Shown here one piece after another: positions 1 to 9,600 of a stretch of 25,550 nucleotides of DNA. This DNA is from Pseudomonadota bacterium (lineage in GTDB: Bacteria > Pseudomonadota > Gammaproteobacteria > Acidiferrobacterales > Acidiferrobacteraceae), in the NCBI GenBank assembly GCA_021797365.1, contig JAJZZU010000008.1, forward strand, positions 1 through 25,550, read 5' to 3'. The notes beneath the pieces were generated by a model. It was given only the letters and a program-made list of their open reading frames with translations, did not search any database and was not told the origin of the DNA. How positions within the stretch are numbered: position 1 is the first letter of the stretch; each line of letters begins with the position of its first letter. The position numbers were made by a program, and so were the translations under genes.

Positions 1-2154
<2,154 letters not shown>

Positions 2155-2171
<17 letters not shown>

Positions 2172-3240
2172 TTTCGGGGCGGGACCTGCGGTCATGCCGC
2201 AGGCGGTGCTGCGCAAGGCCCAGGAGGAGCTTGTCGACTGGCATGGTAGCGGTATGTCGGTCATGGAGATGAGTCACCGGGGCAAGGAGTTTCTGGATAT
2301 CGCAGCGCGCGCCGAGGCGTCGCTGCGTACACTTATGGGTATCCCGGATACCTACAAGGTCCTGTTCCTTCAGGGCGGCGCATCCCTGCAGTTTGCCATG
2401 GTGCCTATCAACCTGTTGCGCGGCAAAACCCGCGCCGATTACCTCCATACCGGTGAATGGTCCAAGAAGGCCATTGCCGAGGCGCGACGCTTTGGCGAGG
2501 TGAATGTCGTGGCAAGCGGCGAGGCCAGCGGCTTCACGGACATCCCCGCAGTCAGTGACTGGCGGCTCGACCCGCAGGCCGCCTACCTCCATTACACCCC
2601 CAACGAAACCATAGGCGGGGTGGAGTTCCCATTCATCCCCGACGCCGGCGCGGTACCGCTGGTCGCGGACATGTCCTCGACCATTCTGTCGCGGCCGGTC
2701 GATGTGAGCCGCTTCGGTCTCATCTATGCGGGCGCGCAAAAGAACATCGGACCGTCGGGCCTGACCGTGGTGATCGTGCGCGAGGACCTCGTGGGTCAGG
2801 CGCTTCCGGGCATGCCGATCATGCTCGATTACCGGATCCACGCCGACAATGAGTCGATGTACAACACCCCGCCGACCTTCCCCATCTACATGGCCGGTCT
2901 GGTCTTCGACTGGCTCAAAGAACAGGGCGGTCTTGCCGGCATGGCGCGCATCAATGAGCGCAAGGCACGGCTCCTGTATGACGCCATCGAGGGCTCGGGC
3001 GGGTTTTACATCTGTCCCGTGGCCAAGGCCTGCCGGTCGTGGATGAATGTCCCGTTCACCTTGAAAGACGCCGGTCTCGACGAGGCGTTTTTGAAGGAAT
3101 CCAAGGCCGCGGGCCTGCTCCAGTTGAAGGGGCACCGTTCCGTGGGCGGTATGCGCGCCAGTCTCTACAACGCGATGCCGGAAGAGGGGGTGGCGGCGCT
3201 CGTCGACTTCATGCGGGATTTCGCGCGGAGACGCGGCTGA
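2155..3240 (+). CDS. serC: Phosphoserine aminotransferase
   Basis: SerC is a PLP-dependent class V aminotransferase that converts 3-phosphohydroxypyruvate and glutamate to phosphoserine (second step of serine synthesis). It also acts on 3-hydroxy-4-phosphohydroxythreonine in pyridoxal phosphate synthesis. From this start the protein has 361 residues, almost the same as E. coli SerC. Family landmarks are IFNFGAGPAVMP at the N-terminus, SVMEMSHRGKEF, the PLP lysine in YAGAQKNIGPSG (Lys196), NTPPTFPIYM, and KGHRSVGGMRASLYNAMP near the C-terminus. The gene overlaps the end of gyrA by 17 bases, and its stop overlaps the serA start in TGATG. Expression is therefore probably tied to gyrA transcription and coupled to serA translation. 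The neighbouring serA supplies its substrate. Confidence 0.97.
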
Positions 3241-4409
3241 TGTTCAAGGTCCGGACGCTGAATCAGATTTCGCCGCTCGGCCTTGCGCGTTTCGATGCCA
3301 AACGCTTTCAGGTGGGCGCCGATATCGAGGATGCGGATGCCATCATGCTGCGTTCGTTCAAGATGCACGACATGCCGCTGCCGGCGCGCCTCAAGGCCGT
3401 GGGGCGCGCGGGGGCCGGGGTGAATAACATCCCGGTGGCGGCATTGAGCCAGCGTGGCGTGCCGGTCTTCAACGCCCCGGGCGCCAATGCCAATGCCGTG
3501 AAGGAGTTGGTGGTCGCCGGGCTTCTGATCGCGGCGCGCAACCTGCGCGGGGCGTGGGAGTTCGCGGCCACGCTTAAGGGGAGCGATGCCGAGATCAGCC
3601 GCGCCGTGGAGGCCGGCAAGAAGGCCTATGCCGGGTTCGAGCTGCCGGGACGGGTCCTGGGGGTCGTGGGTCTGGGCGCGATCGGGCGGTTGGTGGCCCA
3701 TGCCGGCCTTTCGCTTGGCATGAGGGTCATCGGCTTCGATCCCGAACTGACGGTGGAGGGGGCCTGGCAGCTGTCGGCGGAGGTCCAGAAGGCCGCTAGC
3801 GTGGCGGCGCTCCTGCGCGAGGCGGACTTCGTGAGCTTTCATGTGCCGCTCGTTGATGCCACACGCCATATGATTAATGCCGAGACCGTAGGGCTGCTTA
3901 AGCCCACGGCGACCGTGCTCAACTTCGCGCGTGAGGGGGTGGTCGACGATAACGCCCTGGTCGCCGCCCTGGATGCCGGGCGCCTGCACGCCTATCTGTG
4001 TGATTTCCCGACCAACCGTGTGAAGAACCACCCGAAGGTGGTGGCACTGCCGCACCTTGGCGCATCGACCCAGGAGGCCGAGGACAATTGCGCGATCATG
4101 GTGGCCGAAGAGCTACGCGATTTTTTGGAGAATGGCAACATCCGCAACGCGGTGAACTTTCCTGAGGTCGTGGTGGCGCGGGAAGGGGTGTGCCGGCTGG
4201 TGGTGGCCAATGCCAATGTGCCCAATATGGTTGGACAGATCTCGACCTCCATGGCCCGCGCCGGACTCAATATCCATAACCTCGTCAATAAATCGCGCGG
4301 CGATCTCGCCTACACGCTCGTCGATCTCGACAGCGCGCTTCCCGATGCGGTGTATGACGAGATTGCGACCATTCCGGGCGTGATGTCGGCGCGCAGAATC
4401 TCGACCTGA
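3240..4409 (+). CDS. serA: D-3-phosphoglycerate dehydrogenase, short ACT-domain form
   Basis: SerA oxidises 3-phosphoglycerate to 3-phosphohydroxypyruvate, the first step of serine synthesis, just before SerC. The start ATG overlaps the serC stop (TGATG), giving 389 residues. The N-terminal part carries RAGAGVNNIP and PGANANAVKELV. The Rossmann segment is GVVGLGAIGR, and a C-terminal ACT domain (about residues 315-389, NVPNMVGQIS and NIHNLVNKSRGD) is the likely site of serine feedback. Catalytic Arg231 (FAREG) and His272 (LPHLGAST) are present, but the position expected to hold the catalytic Glu reads Asn259 (DFPTNR). The sequence resembles the roughly 390-residue SerA group known from clostridia and many proteobacteria rather than the longer form with an extra ASB domain. 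Another 2-hydroxyacid dehydrogenase is unlikely given the serC neighbour. Confidence 0.93.
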   Translation: MFKVRTLNQISPLGLARFDAKRFQVGADIEDADAIMLRSFKMHDMPLPARLKAVGRAGAGVNNIPVAALSQRGVPVFNAPGANANAVKELVVAGLLIAARNLRGAWEFAATLKGSDAEISRAVEAGKKAYAGFELPGRVLGVVGLGAIGRLVAHAGLSLGMRVIGFDPELTVEGAWQLSAEVQKAASVAALLREADFVSFHVPLVDATRHMINAETVGLLKPTATVLNFAREGVVDDNALVAALDAGRLHAYLCDFPTNRVKNHPKVVALPHLGASTQEAEDNCAIMVAEELRDFLENGNIRNAVNFPEVVVAREGVCRLVVANANVPNMVGQISTSMARAGLNIHNLVNKSRGDLAYTLVDLDSALPDAVYDEIATIPGVMSARRIST

Positions 4410-4413
4410 AGCC

Positions 4414-5508
4414 ATGTCCGAGCGTCCCGACGATCCCGAGTGGCGACTGGATGAGCGCCGTGCCCGCATAGACGCCATAGACGAGCAGATCCAGAGCCTG
4501 CTGGCGGACCGCGCGCGGACCGCGCAGGAGATCGCGCGCGTCAAGGAGGCCTGCGGCGATACGATGTTCTATCGCCCAGAGCGCGAACGGCAGGTGTTGG
4601 CGCGCGTGCGTGCGCGCCACCAGGGGCCGCTGCCCGAAGAGGACGTGCTGCGTATCTTCCGGGAGATCATGGGGTCTTGTCTGGCCCTGGAGCAGGCCTT
4701 GACCGTGGCGTATTTCGGGCCCGAGGGGAGCTTTACGGAAGGCGCCCTGCGCAAGCATTTCGGGGGTGCGGTGGCGGCCTTGCCGCAGGCCACCATCGCC
4801 GAGGTGTTCCGTGCGGTGACCGCCAAGGCCGCGGACTTCGGCGTCGTCCCGGTGGAGAATTCGGCCGAGGGGATCGTCAATCATACGCACGACCTGCTCA
4901 TGCGTTCGCCGCTCGTGATCGTGGGCGAGGTGGTGTTGCGGGTCCACCATCAATTGCTGGCGCGCGCGCAGGGGTTAGACGAGATCACGCACGTCGCCGC
5001 CCATCCCCAGGCCCTGGCCCAGTGTCGCGGATGGATAGAACGGCATCTTGCCCATTGTGAGCAGGTGGCGGTATCGAACAATGCCGAGGCGGCGCGGCGC
5101 GCGGCCTCGGAATCGCATCTGGCGGCGGTTGCCTCGCGCGAGGCAGCCGCCCACTGGGGCCTGCCGATCCTGGCGGCGAACATCGAGGACGCCCCCGACA
5201 ACGCCACGCGGTTTTTTGTGATCGGCCGGCATGCCGTGGGGCCGAGCGGGCAAGACAAGACCAGCCTGTTGCTGACCGCCCCCCATACCCCGGGTTCCCT
5301 GCATGCGCTGCTCGAACCGTTCGCGCGGCGTGGCATAAGCCTTTTGCGCATCGAGTCGCGGCCTGCGCAGCGGGCCTTGTGGGAGTATGTGTTTTTCGTG
5401 GATATCGCAGGCCACGAGAAGGACCCGGTGATCGAGGAGGCGTTGGCCGAACTCGAGCAGCGCGGCGGGGTCGTACGACGCCTTGGCTCTTACCCCCAGG
5501 CGGTCTAA
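4414..5508 (+). CDS. pheA: Bifunctional chorismate mutase / prephenate dehydratase (P-protein)
   Basis: PheA converts chorismate to prephenate and then to phenylpyruvate in phenylalanine synthesis. The 364-residue protein has an AroQ-type chorismate mutase domain at about residues 10-95 (RIDAIDEQIQSLLADR, then YRPERERQVL). The prephenate dehydratase domain (YFGPEGSFTEGA, VPVENSAEGIV, and the TRF motif in DNATRFFVIG) follows. The C-terminal ACT domain has the Phe-binding ESRP motif (LLRIESRPAQ) and GSLHALLEPF. All key motifs are intact, so feedback inhibition by phenylalanine is expected from the family. The gene begins four bases after the serA stop. Upstream aroA in this same cluster makes the chorismate precursor, and hisC next door may transaminate the phenylpyruvate product. 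Confidence 0.97.
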   Translation: MSERPDDPEWRLDERRARIDAIDEQIQSLLADRARTAQEIARVKEACGDTMFYRPERERQVLARVRARHQGPLPEEDVLRIFREIMGSCLALEQALTVAYFGPEGSFTEGALRKHFGGAVAALPQATIAEVFRAVTAKAADFGVVPVENSAEGIVNHTHDLLMRSPLVIVGEVVLRVHHQLLARAQGLDEITHVAAHPQALAQCRGWIERHLAHCEQVAVSNNAEAARRAASESHLAAVASREAAAHWGLPILAANIEDAPDNATRFFVIGRHAVGPSGQDKTSLLLTAPHTPGSLHALLEPFARRGISLLRIESRPAQRALWEYVFFVDIAGHEKDPVIEEALAELEQRGGVVRRLGSYPQAV

Positions 5509-5531
5509 CGGGGCGCAGCCCTGACGAGAAC

Positions 5532-5535
5532 GGAG
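5532..5535 (+). promoter_or_regulatory. Ribosome binding site that sets the hisC start
   Basis: GGAG sits six bases before the ATG at 5542 and only three before an in-frame GTG at 5539. The ATG at 5542 is therefore preferred; a third in-frame ATG at 5548 cannot be excluded. Confidence 0.5.
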
Positions 5536-5541
5536 AGTGTG

Positions 5542-6651
5542 ATGGCGATGGCATGTGACCCCGTGATCCTGGCGGCGCCTGGCGTTCGCGGCCTGGTGCC
5601 CTACCAACCGGGCAAGCCCATAGAGGAACTGGAGCGCGAACTGGGCGTGACCGGGGCGATCAAGCTCGCCTCGAACGAGAACCCCTACGGGCCGGGGGCA
5701 AAGGCCAAAGCGGCGGCTGCGGCGGCCTTGGCGCAGATGGAGCGTTATCCCGACGGCGGCGGTTTTGCCTTGAAGCGTGCGTTGGCGCACCGCCTCGCGG
5801 TGTCGGAGCGCCAGATCACGCTCGGCAACGGATCCAATGACGTCCTGGAACTTATCGCCCGCACCTTTCTTTGTCCAGGTGAGACCGCGCTGTGTGACGA
5901 GCACGCCTTTGCGGCCTACGCGATCAGCGTGCGTGGGATAGGGGCGCATATGATCCAGGTGCCATCGCGCGCCTACGCCCATGACCTCGATGCCATGGCG
6001 CACGCCTTGAGCCCGAGCGTGCGTATGGTGTTTTTGGCCAACCCCAACAACCCGACTGGTACGTGGTTTGGCCGAGAGGAGCTCGCAGGTTTTCTGGCCG
6101 CGGTGCCGGCATCGACGATCGTGGTCTTGGACGAGGCCTATCTCGAGTACGTGACCGAGCCGGACTACCCGGACGGCTGTGGGTTCCTGGCCCGTCACCC
6201 GAATCTCGTGGTTGTGCGGACGTTCTCCAAGATCCACGGGCTCGCCGGCCTCAGGGTCGGCTATGCCGTGTCCGACCCGGCGCTCGCAGAGCTCATGAAC
6301 CGCCTGCGTCAGCCGTTCAACGTCAATATCGTGGCCCAGGCAGCGGCCGTGGCGGCGCTGGCGGACAAGGCCCATGTGGAACGGATGCGTGCGGTGAACG
6401 CCGCCGATCGCGCCACGCTCGCCGCGGCCCTCCGCGATCACGGTCTGGGCGTCCTCCCGTCGGTGGGCAATTTCCTGTGCGTCGAGGTGGGTGATGCCGC
6501 GCGCCTCTATGAGGCGTTGTTGCGTCAGGGCGTCATCGTCCGGCCGCTCAAGCCCTATGGCATGACTGCGCATCTGCGTATCACAGTCGGGCGGCCCGAG
6601 GAGAACGCACGCCTCCTGCGCGCCCTTGCCGATATCATGAGGGCGGCATGA
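5542..6651 (+). CDS. hisC: Histidinol-phosphate / aromatic aminotransferase
   Basis: This is a PLP-dependent class I/II aminotransferase of the HisC family, 369 residues from the ATG at 5542. Family motifs are LASNENPYGPG near the N-terminus, LGNGSNDVLEL, ANPNNPTGTW, DEAYLEYV and the PLP lysine in TFSKIHGLAGLRVGYA (Lys230). Arg in HLRITVGRPEEN near the C-terminus contacts the substrate in the family. HisC enzymes make histidinol phosphate, but copies encoded between pheA and tyrA in Pseudomonas-type clusters are thought to work mainly as aromatic aminotransferases for phenylalanine and tyrosine. The context favours that role here, either instead of or besides histidine synthesis; sequence alone cannot separate them. 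The stop overlaps the tyrA start (ATGA). Confidence 0.93.
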   Translation: MAMACDPVILAAPGVRGLVPYQPGKPIEELERELGVTGAIKLASNENPYGPGAKAKAAAAAALAQMERYPDGGGFALKRALAHRLAVSERQITLGNGSNDVLELIARTFLCPGETALCDEHAFAAYAISVRGIGAHMIQVPSRAYAHDLDAMAHALSPSVRMVFLANPNNPTGTWFGREELAGFLAAVPASTIVVLDEAYLEYVTEPDYPDGCGFLARHPNLVVVRTFSKIHGLAGLRVGYAVSDPALAELMNRLRQPFNVNIVAQAAAVAALADKAHVERMRAVNAADRATLAAALRDHGLGVLPSVGNFLCVEVGDAARLYEALLRQGVIVRPLKPYGMTAHLRITVGRPEENARLLRALADIMRAA

Positions 6652-7544
6652 GCCCTGCGGCACACGAGGTCGTGATCGGCGCCCGCCGGCTTGCGATCGT
6701 GGGTGTGGGTCTCATGGGGGGATCGCTCGCCGCGGCCTTGCGGGGCGCCCGGTTCGTGGATCGGATCGTGGGGGTGGACGAGGACCCGCGGTCGCTCGGT
6801 ACGGCGCACGCGCACGGCCTGATCGACGACATGCAGGATCTCGAGGCGGCGGTGGCCGAGGCCGATCTCGTGGTGTTGGCGACACCACTCGGGGCCTTGC
6901 CCGGGTTGCTCGCGAGGCTATCGCGGTGCCTGCCGGCGCGCGCCGTCGTGACCGACATGGGGAGTGCCAAGCAGCCAGTGGCCGAGGTCGCGCGCGCGCT
7001 TGGTCTCACCCGCTTCGTGCCCGGTCACCCCATGGCCGGCGGCGAGTGTTCGGGGCCTGCGGCCGCGCGCGCCGATCTGTTCGCCGGCCGTAGCGTCATT
7101 CTGACGCCTACGGAGACCACCGATGATGAGGCAGTGCGCGCCGTGCAGACGATGTGGACGGCGGCCGGGGCCCGCGTGGTCATGGCGGACGCCGCGACCC
7201 ACGACCGGCTCGTGGCGTACACGAGCCATCTCCCGCACCTGCTTGCGTTTGCGTGTGCCGAGCTGCTCGCAGAGTACGCGCCGGCCGAGGCGTTGGCGCC
7301 ATTCACCGGTGCCGGACTCAAGGATTTTTTGCGTATCGCCGGCAGCGATCCCGTCATGTGGCGGGATATCTGTGCGGCCAATGCCGCGTCTCTCGCCCCG
7401 GCGCTCGCCGCTTACGCCGAGCGCCTGGCGGGCTATAGCGAGCGCGTGGCGTGCGGGGATTTCGAGGGGCTTTTGGGCCATTTCGCGAAGGCCCGGGCGT
7501 TTCGTGCCGATTTGATGCGCAGGAGCACCCATGGCGAGCATTGA
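6648..7544 (+). CDS. tyrA: Prephenate (cyclohexadienyl) dehydrogenase
   Basis: TyrA oxidatively decarboxylates prephenate (or arogenate) with NAD(P) on the way to tyrosine. The 298-residue protein opens with a Rossmann nucleotide-binding fold (LAIVGVGLMGGSLAAALR) and continues with VVLATPLGALP, VVTDMGSAKQPV and the active-site His region FVPGHPMAGGECSG. A second His segment, AYTSHLPHLLAFA, and GAGLKDFLRIAGSDPVMWRD complete the family pattern. No chorismate mutase or ACT domain is fused. In Pseudomonas the equivalent protein is fused to AroA; here tyrA is a separate gene that overlaps hisC by four bases and aroA by 14. Substrate preference (prephenate versus arogenate) cannot be read from the sequence. 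Confidence 0.95.
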   Translation: MSPAAHEVVIGARRLAIVGVGLMGGSLAAALRGARFVDRIVGVDEDPRSLGTAHAHGLIDDMQDLEAAVAEADLVVLATPLGALPGLLARLSRCLPARAVVTDMGSAKQPVAEVARALGLTRFVPGHPMAGGECSGPAAARADLFAGRSVILTPTETTDDEAVRAVQTMWTAAGARVVMADAATHDRLVAYTSHLPHLLAFACAELLAEYAPAEALAPFTGAGLKDFLRIAGSDPVMWRDICAANAASLAPALAAYAERLAGYSERVACGDFEGLLGHFAKARAFRADLMRRSTHGEH

Positions 7545-8847
7545 TTACACGGTACGGGGCGGCGGGCCGCTCGCCGGCACGGTGACGGTCGCCGGCGACA
7601 AGTCAATCTCACATCGCGCGGTCATCCTGAGCGCGCTCGCCGAAGGGCGCAGCGAGATTGCGGGCCTGCTCGAGGGCGAGGACGTCCTTGGGACAGTGGC
7701 CGCATTTCGCGCGCTGGGGGTGACCATCGATGGCCCCCGCGACGGCCGGCTGACGGTCGATGGGGTCGGGCTCCATGGCCTGAAGGCCCCGGTGGGGGCC
7801 CTCGATCTCGGCAATTCCGGTACCAGCATGCGCCTGCTCGCAGGACTCATGGCGGCGCAGCCGTTTGGGACGCGCCTCGTGGGCGATGAATCCCTCATGC
7901 GCCGGCCGATGGAGCGGGTAGCGGCGCCGCTGCGATTGATGGGGGCGGTGATCGAGACCGGAGAGGGCGGGCGGCCGCCGTTGCACATCGTGGGGGGGCG
8001 GGGCTTGCACGCGATCGAATATCGCATGCCCATGGCGAGCGCCCAGGTGAAGTCAGCGATCCTGCTGGCGGCCCTGTACGCGCGCGGGCGCACGGTGGTG
8101 ATCGAGCCGGCCCCGAGCCGCGATCATAGCGAGCGCATGTTGGCCGGTTTCGGTTATCCGGTTCACCGCGACGGCGCCACGATCACGATCGAGGGTGGCG
8201 CCGGACCCTTGCGTCCGGTACAGCTCGATGTGCCCGCGGACCTCTCCTCGGCGGCGTTTTTCCTGGTGGCGGCGAGCATCGTGCCGGGGTCTTGTCTACG
8301 CCTGCCACGGGTCGGCATGAACCCGACCCGGCGGGGCGTGATTGACATCCTGCGCGCCATGGGCGCGCACATCGAGGCCGAGAACGAGACCGTGGCGGGT
8401 GGCGAGCCGGTCGCTGATCTTGTGGTGCGTTCCGCGCCGTTGCGCGGTATAGCCATACCTCGTGAACTCGTGCCGCTTACCATCGACGAATTTCCGGCGT
8501 TATTCATAGCGGCGGCCTGCGCCCAGGGGACTACGACCGTGCGTGGCGCCGAGGAGTTGCGGGTCAAGGAGAGCGACCGGCTGGCGGTCATGGCGCGGGG
8601 TCTGGCGGCCCTCGGGGTGGCCGTGGAGGAGTACCCGGACGGGCTCGCCATCCGCGGGACGCCGCTTAAGGGCGGGGTCATCGAGTCCGGCGGCGACCAT
8701 CGGGTCGCGATGGCATTCGCAGTCGCCGGTCTGAAGGCCGCGGACGCCGTTTTGGTACGCGACTGCCGCAACGTCGCCACCTCATTCCCGGGTTTCGTGG
8801 CGTGCGCGAAGGCTGTCGGGTTCGATCTCGAGGTAAACGCCTCATGA
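7531..8847 (+). CDS. aroA: 3-phosphoshikimate 1-carboxyvinyltransferase (EPSP synthase)
   Basis: AroA joins shikimate 3-phosphate and phosphoenolpyruvate to give EPSP, the step before chorismate. The 438-residue protein has GDKSISHR (Lys24), LGNSGTSMRLL (Gly97), DESLMRRPMERV, MASAQVKSAILLAALYARG, PSRDHSERMLAGFG and EELRVKESDRLAVMA. The SAQVKSA, LLEGEDV and RDHSERML patterns resemble the class II EPSP synthase group rather than the E. coli type. Gly97 is at the position where glyphosate-tolerant class II enzymes such as CP4 carry Ala, so that tolerance substitution is absent. The ATG at 7531 lies within the last codons of tyrA, and the stop overlaps cmk in ATGA. Confidence 0.97.
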   Translation: MASIDYTVRGGGPLAGTVTVAGDKSISHRAVILSALAEGRSEIAGLLEGEDVLGTVAAFRALGVTIDGPRDGRLTVDGVGLHGLKAPVGALDLGNSGTSMRLLAGLMAAQPFGTRLVGDESLMRRPMERVAAPLRLMGAVIETGEGGRPPLHIVGGRGLHAIEYRMPMASAQVKSAILLAALYARGRTVVIEPAPSRDHSERMLAGFGYPVHRDGATITIEGGAGPLRPVQLDVPADLSSAAFFLVAASIVPGSCLRLPRVGMNPTRRGVIDILRAMGAHIEAENETVAGGEPVADLVVRSAPLRGIAIPRELVPLTIDEFPALFIAAACAQGTTTVRGAEELRVKESDRLAVMARGLAALGVAVEEYPDGLAIRGTPLKGGVIESGGDHRVAMAFAVAGLKAADAVLVRDCRNVATSFPGFVACAKAVGFDLEVNAS

Positions 8848-9512
8848 TCCCGGTGCTTGCGATCGACGGCCCGTCGGGTTCCGGCAAGGGCGCGGTCGGC
8901 ATGGGGGTAGCCGAGCGGCTCGGCTGGCATTATCTGGATAGCGGCGCGGTCTATCGCGCCTTGGGGCTTGCGGCCTCGTGGGCGCAGGTGGCCTGCGACG
9001 ATGAGCGTGCGCTGCGCGCGCTTGCCGCCGCGCTCGACCTGCGCTTCGCCGGGGGGGCGGCGGCCGAACCACAGGTCTATGTCAACGGGCGCGAGTGCAG
9101 CGTGGCCCTGCGGGGCCCCGAGGCCGCGGATGCGGCCTCCCGGGTGGCGGCGCTCGCCGGCGTGCGCCAGGCGCTCCTGGACCGCCAGCGCGCCGCGCGC
9201 AGGCCCCCGGGGCTGGTGGCCGATGGTCGGGACATGGGCAGCCATGTCTTTCCCGATGCCTTCCTGAAGGTCTTTTTGACCGCGAGCCCCGAGGTACGCG
9301 CCGCGCGCCGCTACCATCAGTTGAAGGCAAAGGGGTTCGGTGTTACGCTTCCACAGCTTATACAGGAGATTCGGGAACGGGACGAGCGCGACGCCAATCG
9401 CGCGGTCGCACCGCTCAAGCCCGCCCAGGGTGCCATCGTGCTTGACTCGTCGGCCCTTGGGCTTCAGGACGTCATCGACCGGGTGCTCGCCATGGTGAGC
9501 TGTTCGGCCTAG
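8844..9512 (+). CDS. cmk: Cytidylate kinase
   Basis: Cmk phosphorylates CMP and dCMP with ATP. The start at 8844 overlaps the aroA stop (ATGA) and gives 222 residues, a normal length. The P-loop is GPSGSGKG at residues 8-15, followed by WHYLDSGAVYRAL, DGRDMGSHVFPDA and a lid-like RYHQLKAKG segment, all typical of the bacterial family. The cmk-rpsA pairing is widely conserved in proteobacteria. No terminator is visible after it; an 88-base structured leader leads into rpsA. Confidence 0.96.
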   Translation: MIPVLAIDGPSGSGKGAVGMGVAERLGWHYLDSGAVYRALGLAASWAQVACDDERALRALAAALDLRFAGGAAAEPQVYVNGRECSVALRGPEAADAASRVAALAGVRQALLDRQRAARRPPGLVADGRDMGSHVFPDAFLKVFLTASPEVRAARRYHQLKAKGFGVTLPQLIQEIRERDERDANRAVAPLKPAQGAIVLDSSALGLQDVIDRVLAMVSCSA

Positions 9513-9600
9513 TCGTTCTTCATGCACCGGATCAAAGACCAATGGCCGGACGTCCGCTGCCGGCCCAGCCGCCCCTTCGGGGCCTTGAGACCAGAGATAC
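9513..9600 (+). promoter_or_regulatory. Structured rpsA leader lacking a clear Shine-Dalgarno
   Basis: The 88 bases between cmk and rpsA hold two predicted hairpins. The first pairs GGCCGG (9544-9549) with CCGGCC (9560-9565) around a 10-base loop. The second pairs GCCCC (9571-9575) with GGGGC (9579-9583) around TTC, with an alternative C(TTCG)G tetraloop. The bases before the ATG read GAGACCAGAGATAC, with no good SD. In E. coli and other gammaproteobacteria rpsA mRNA initiates through a hairpin array with little SD and is autogenously repressed by S1; the arrangement here resembles that. The lack of a T-run after either hairpin argues against a terminator. A promoter inside cmk is possible but was not identified. 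Confidence 0.5.

Noticed and set aside
4975..6663. Long minus-strand open frame opposite pheA and hisC (about 560 codons)
   Set aside because: The translation is rich in His, Arg and Gly without domain pattern, and both opposite-strand genes are conserved along their full length.
9442..9470. TTGACT inside cmk as a -35 box for an rpsA promoter
   Set aside because: No acceptable -10 hexamer occurs at 16-18 bases, so no promoter is claimed.
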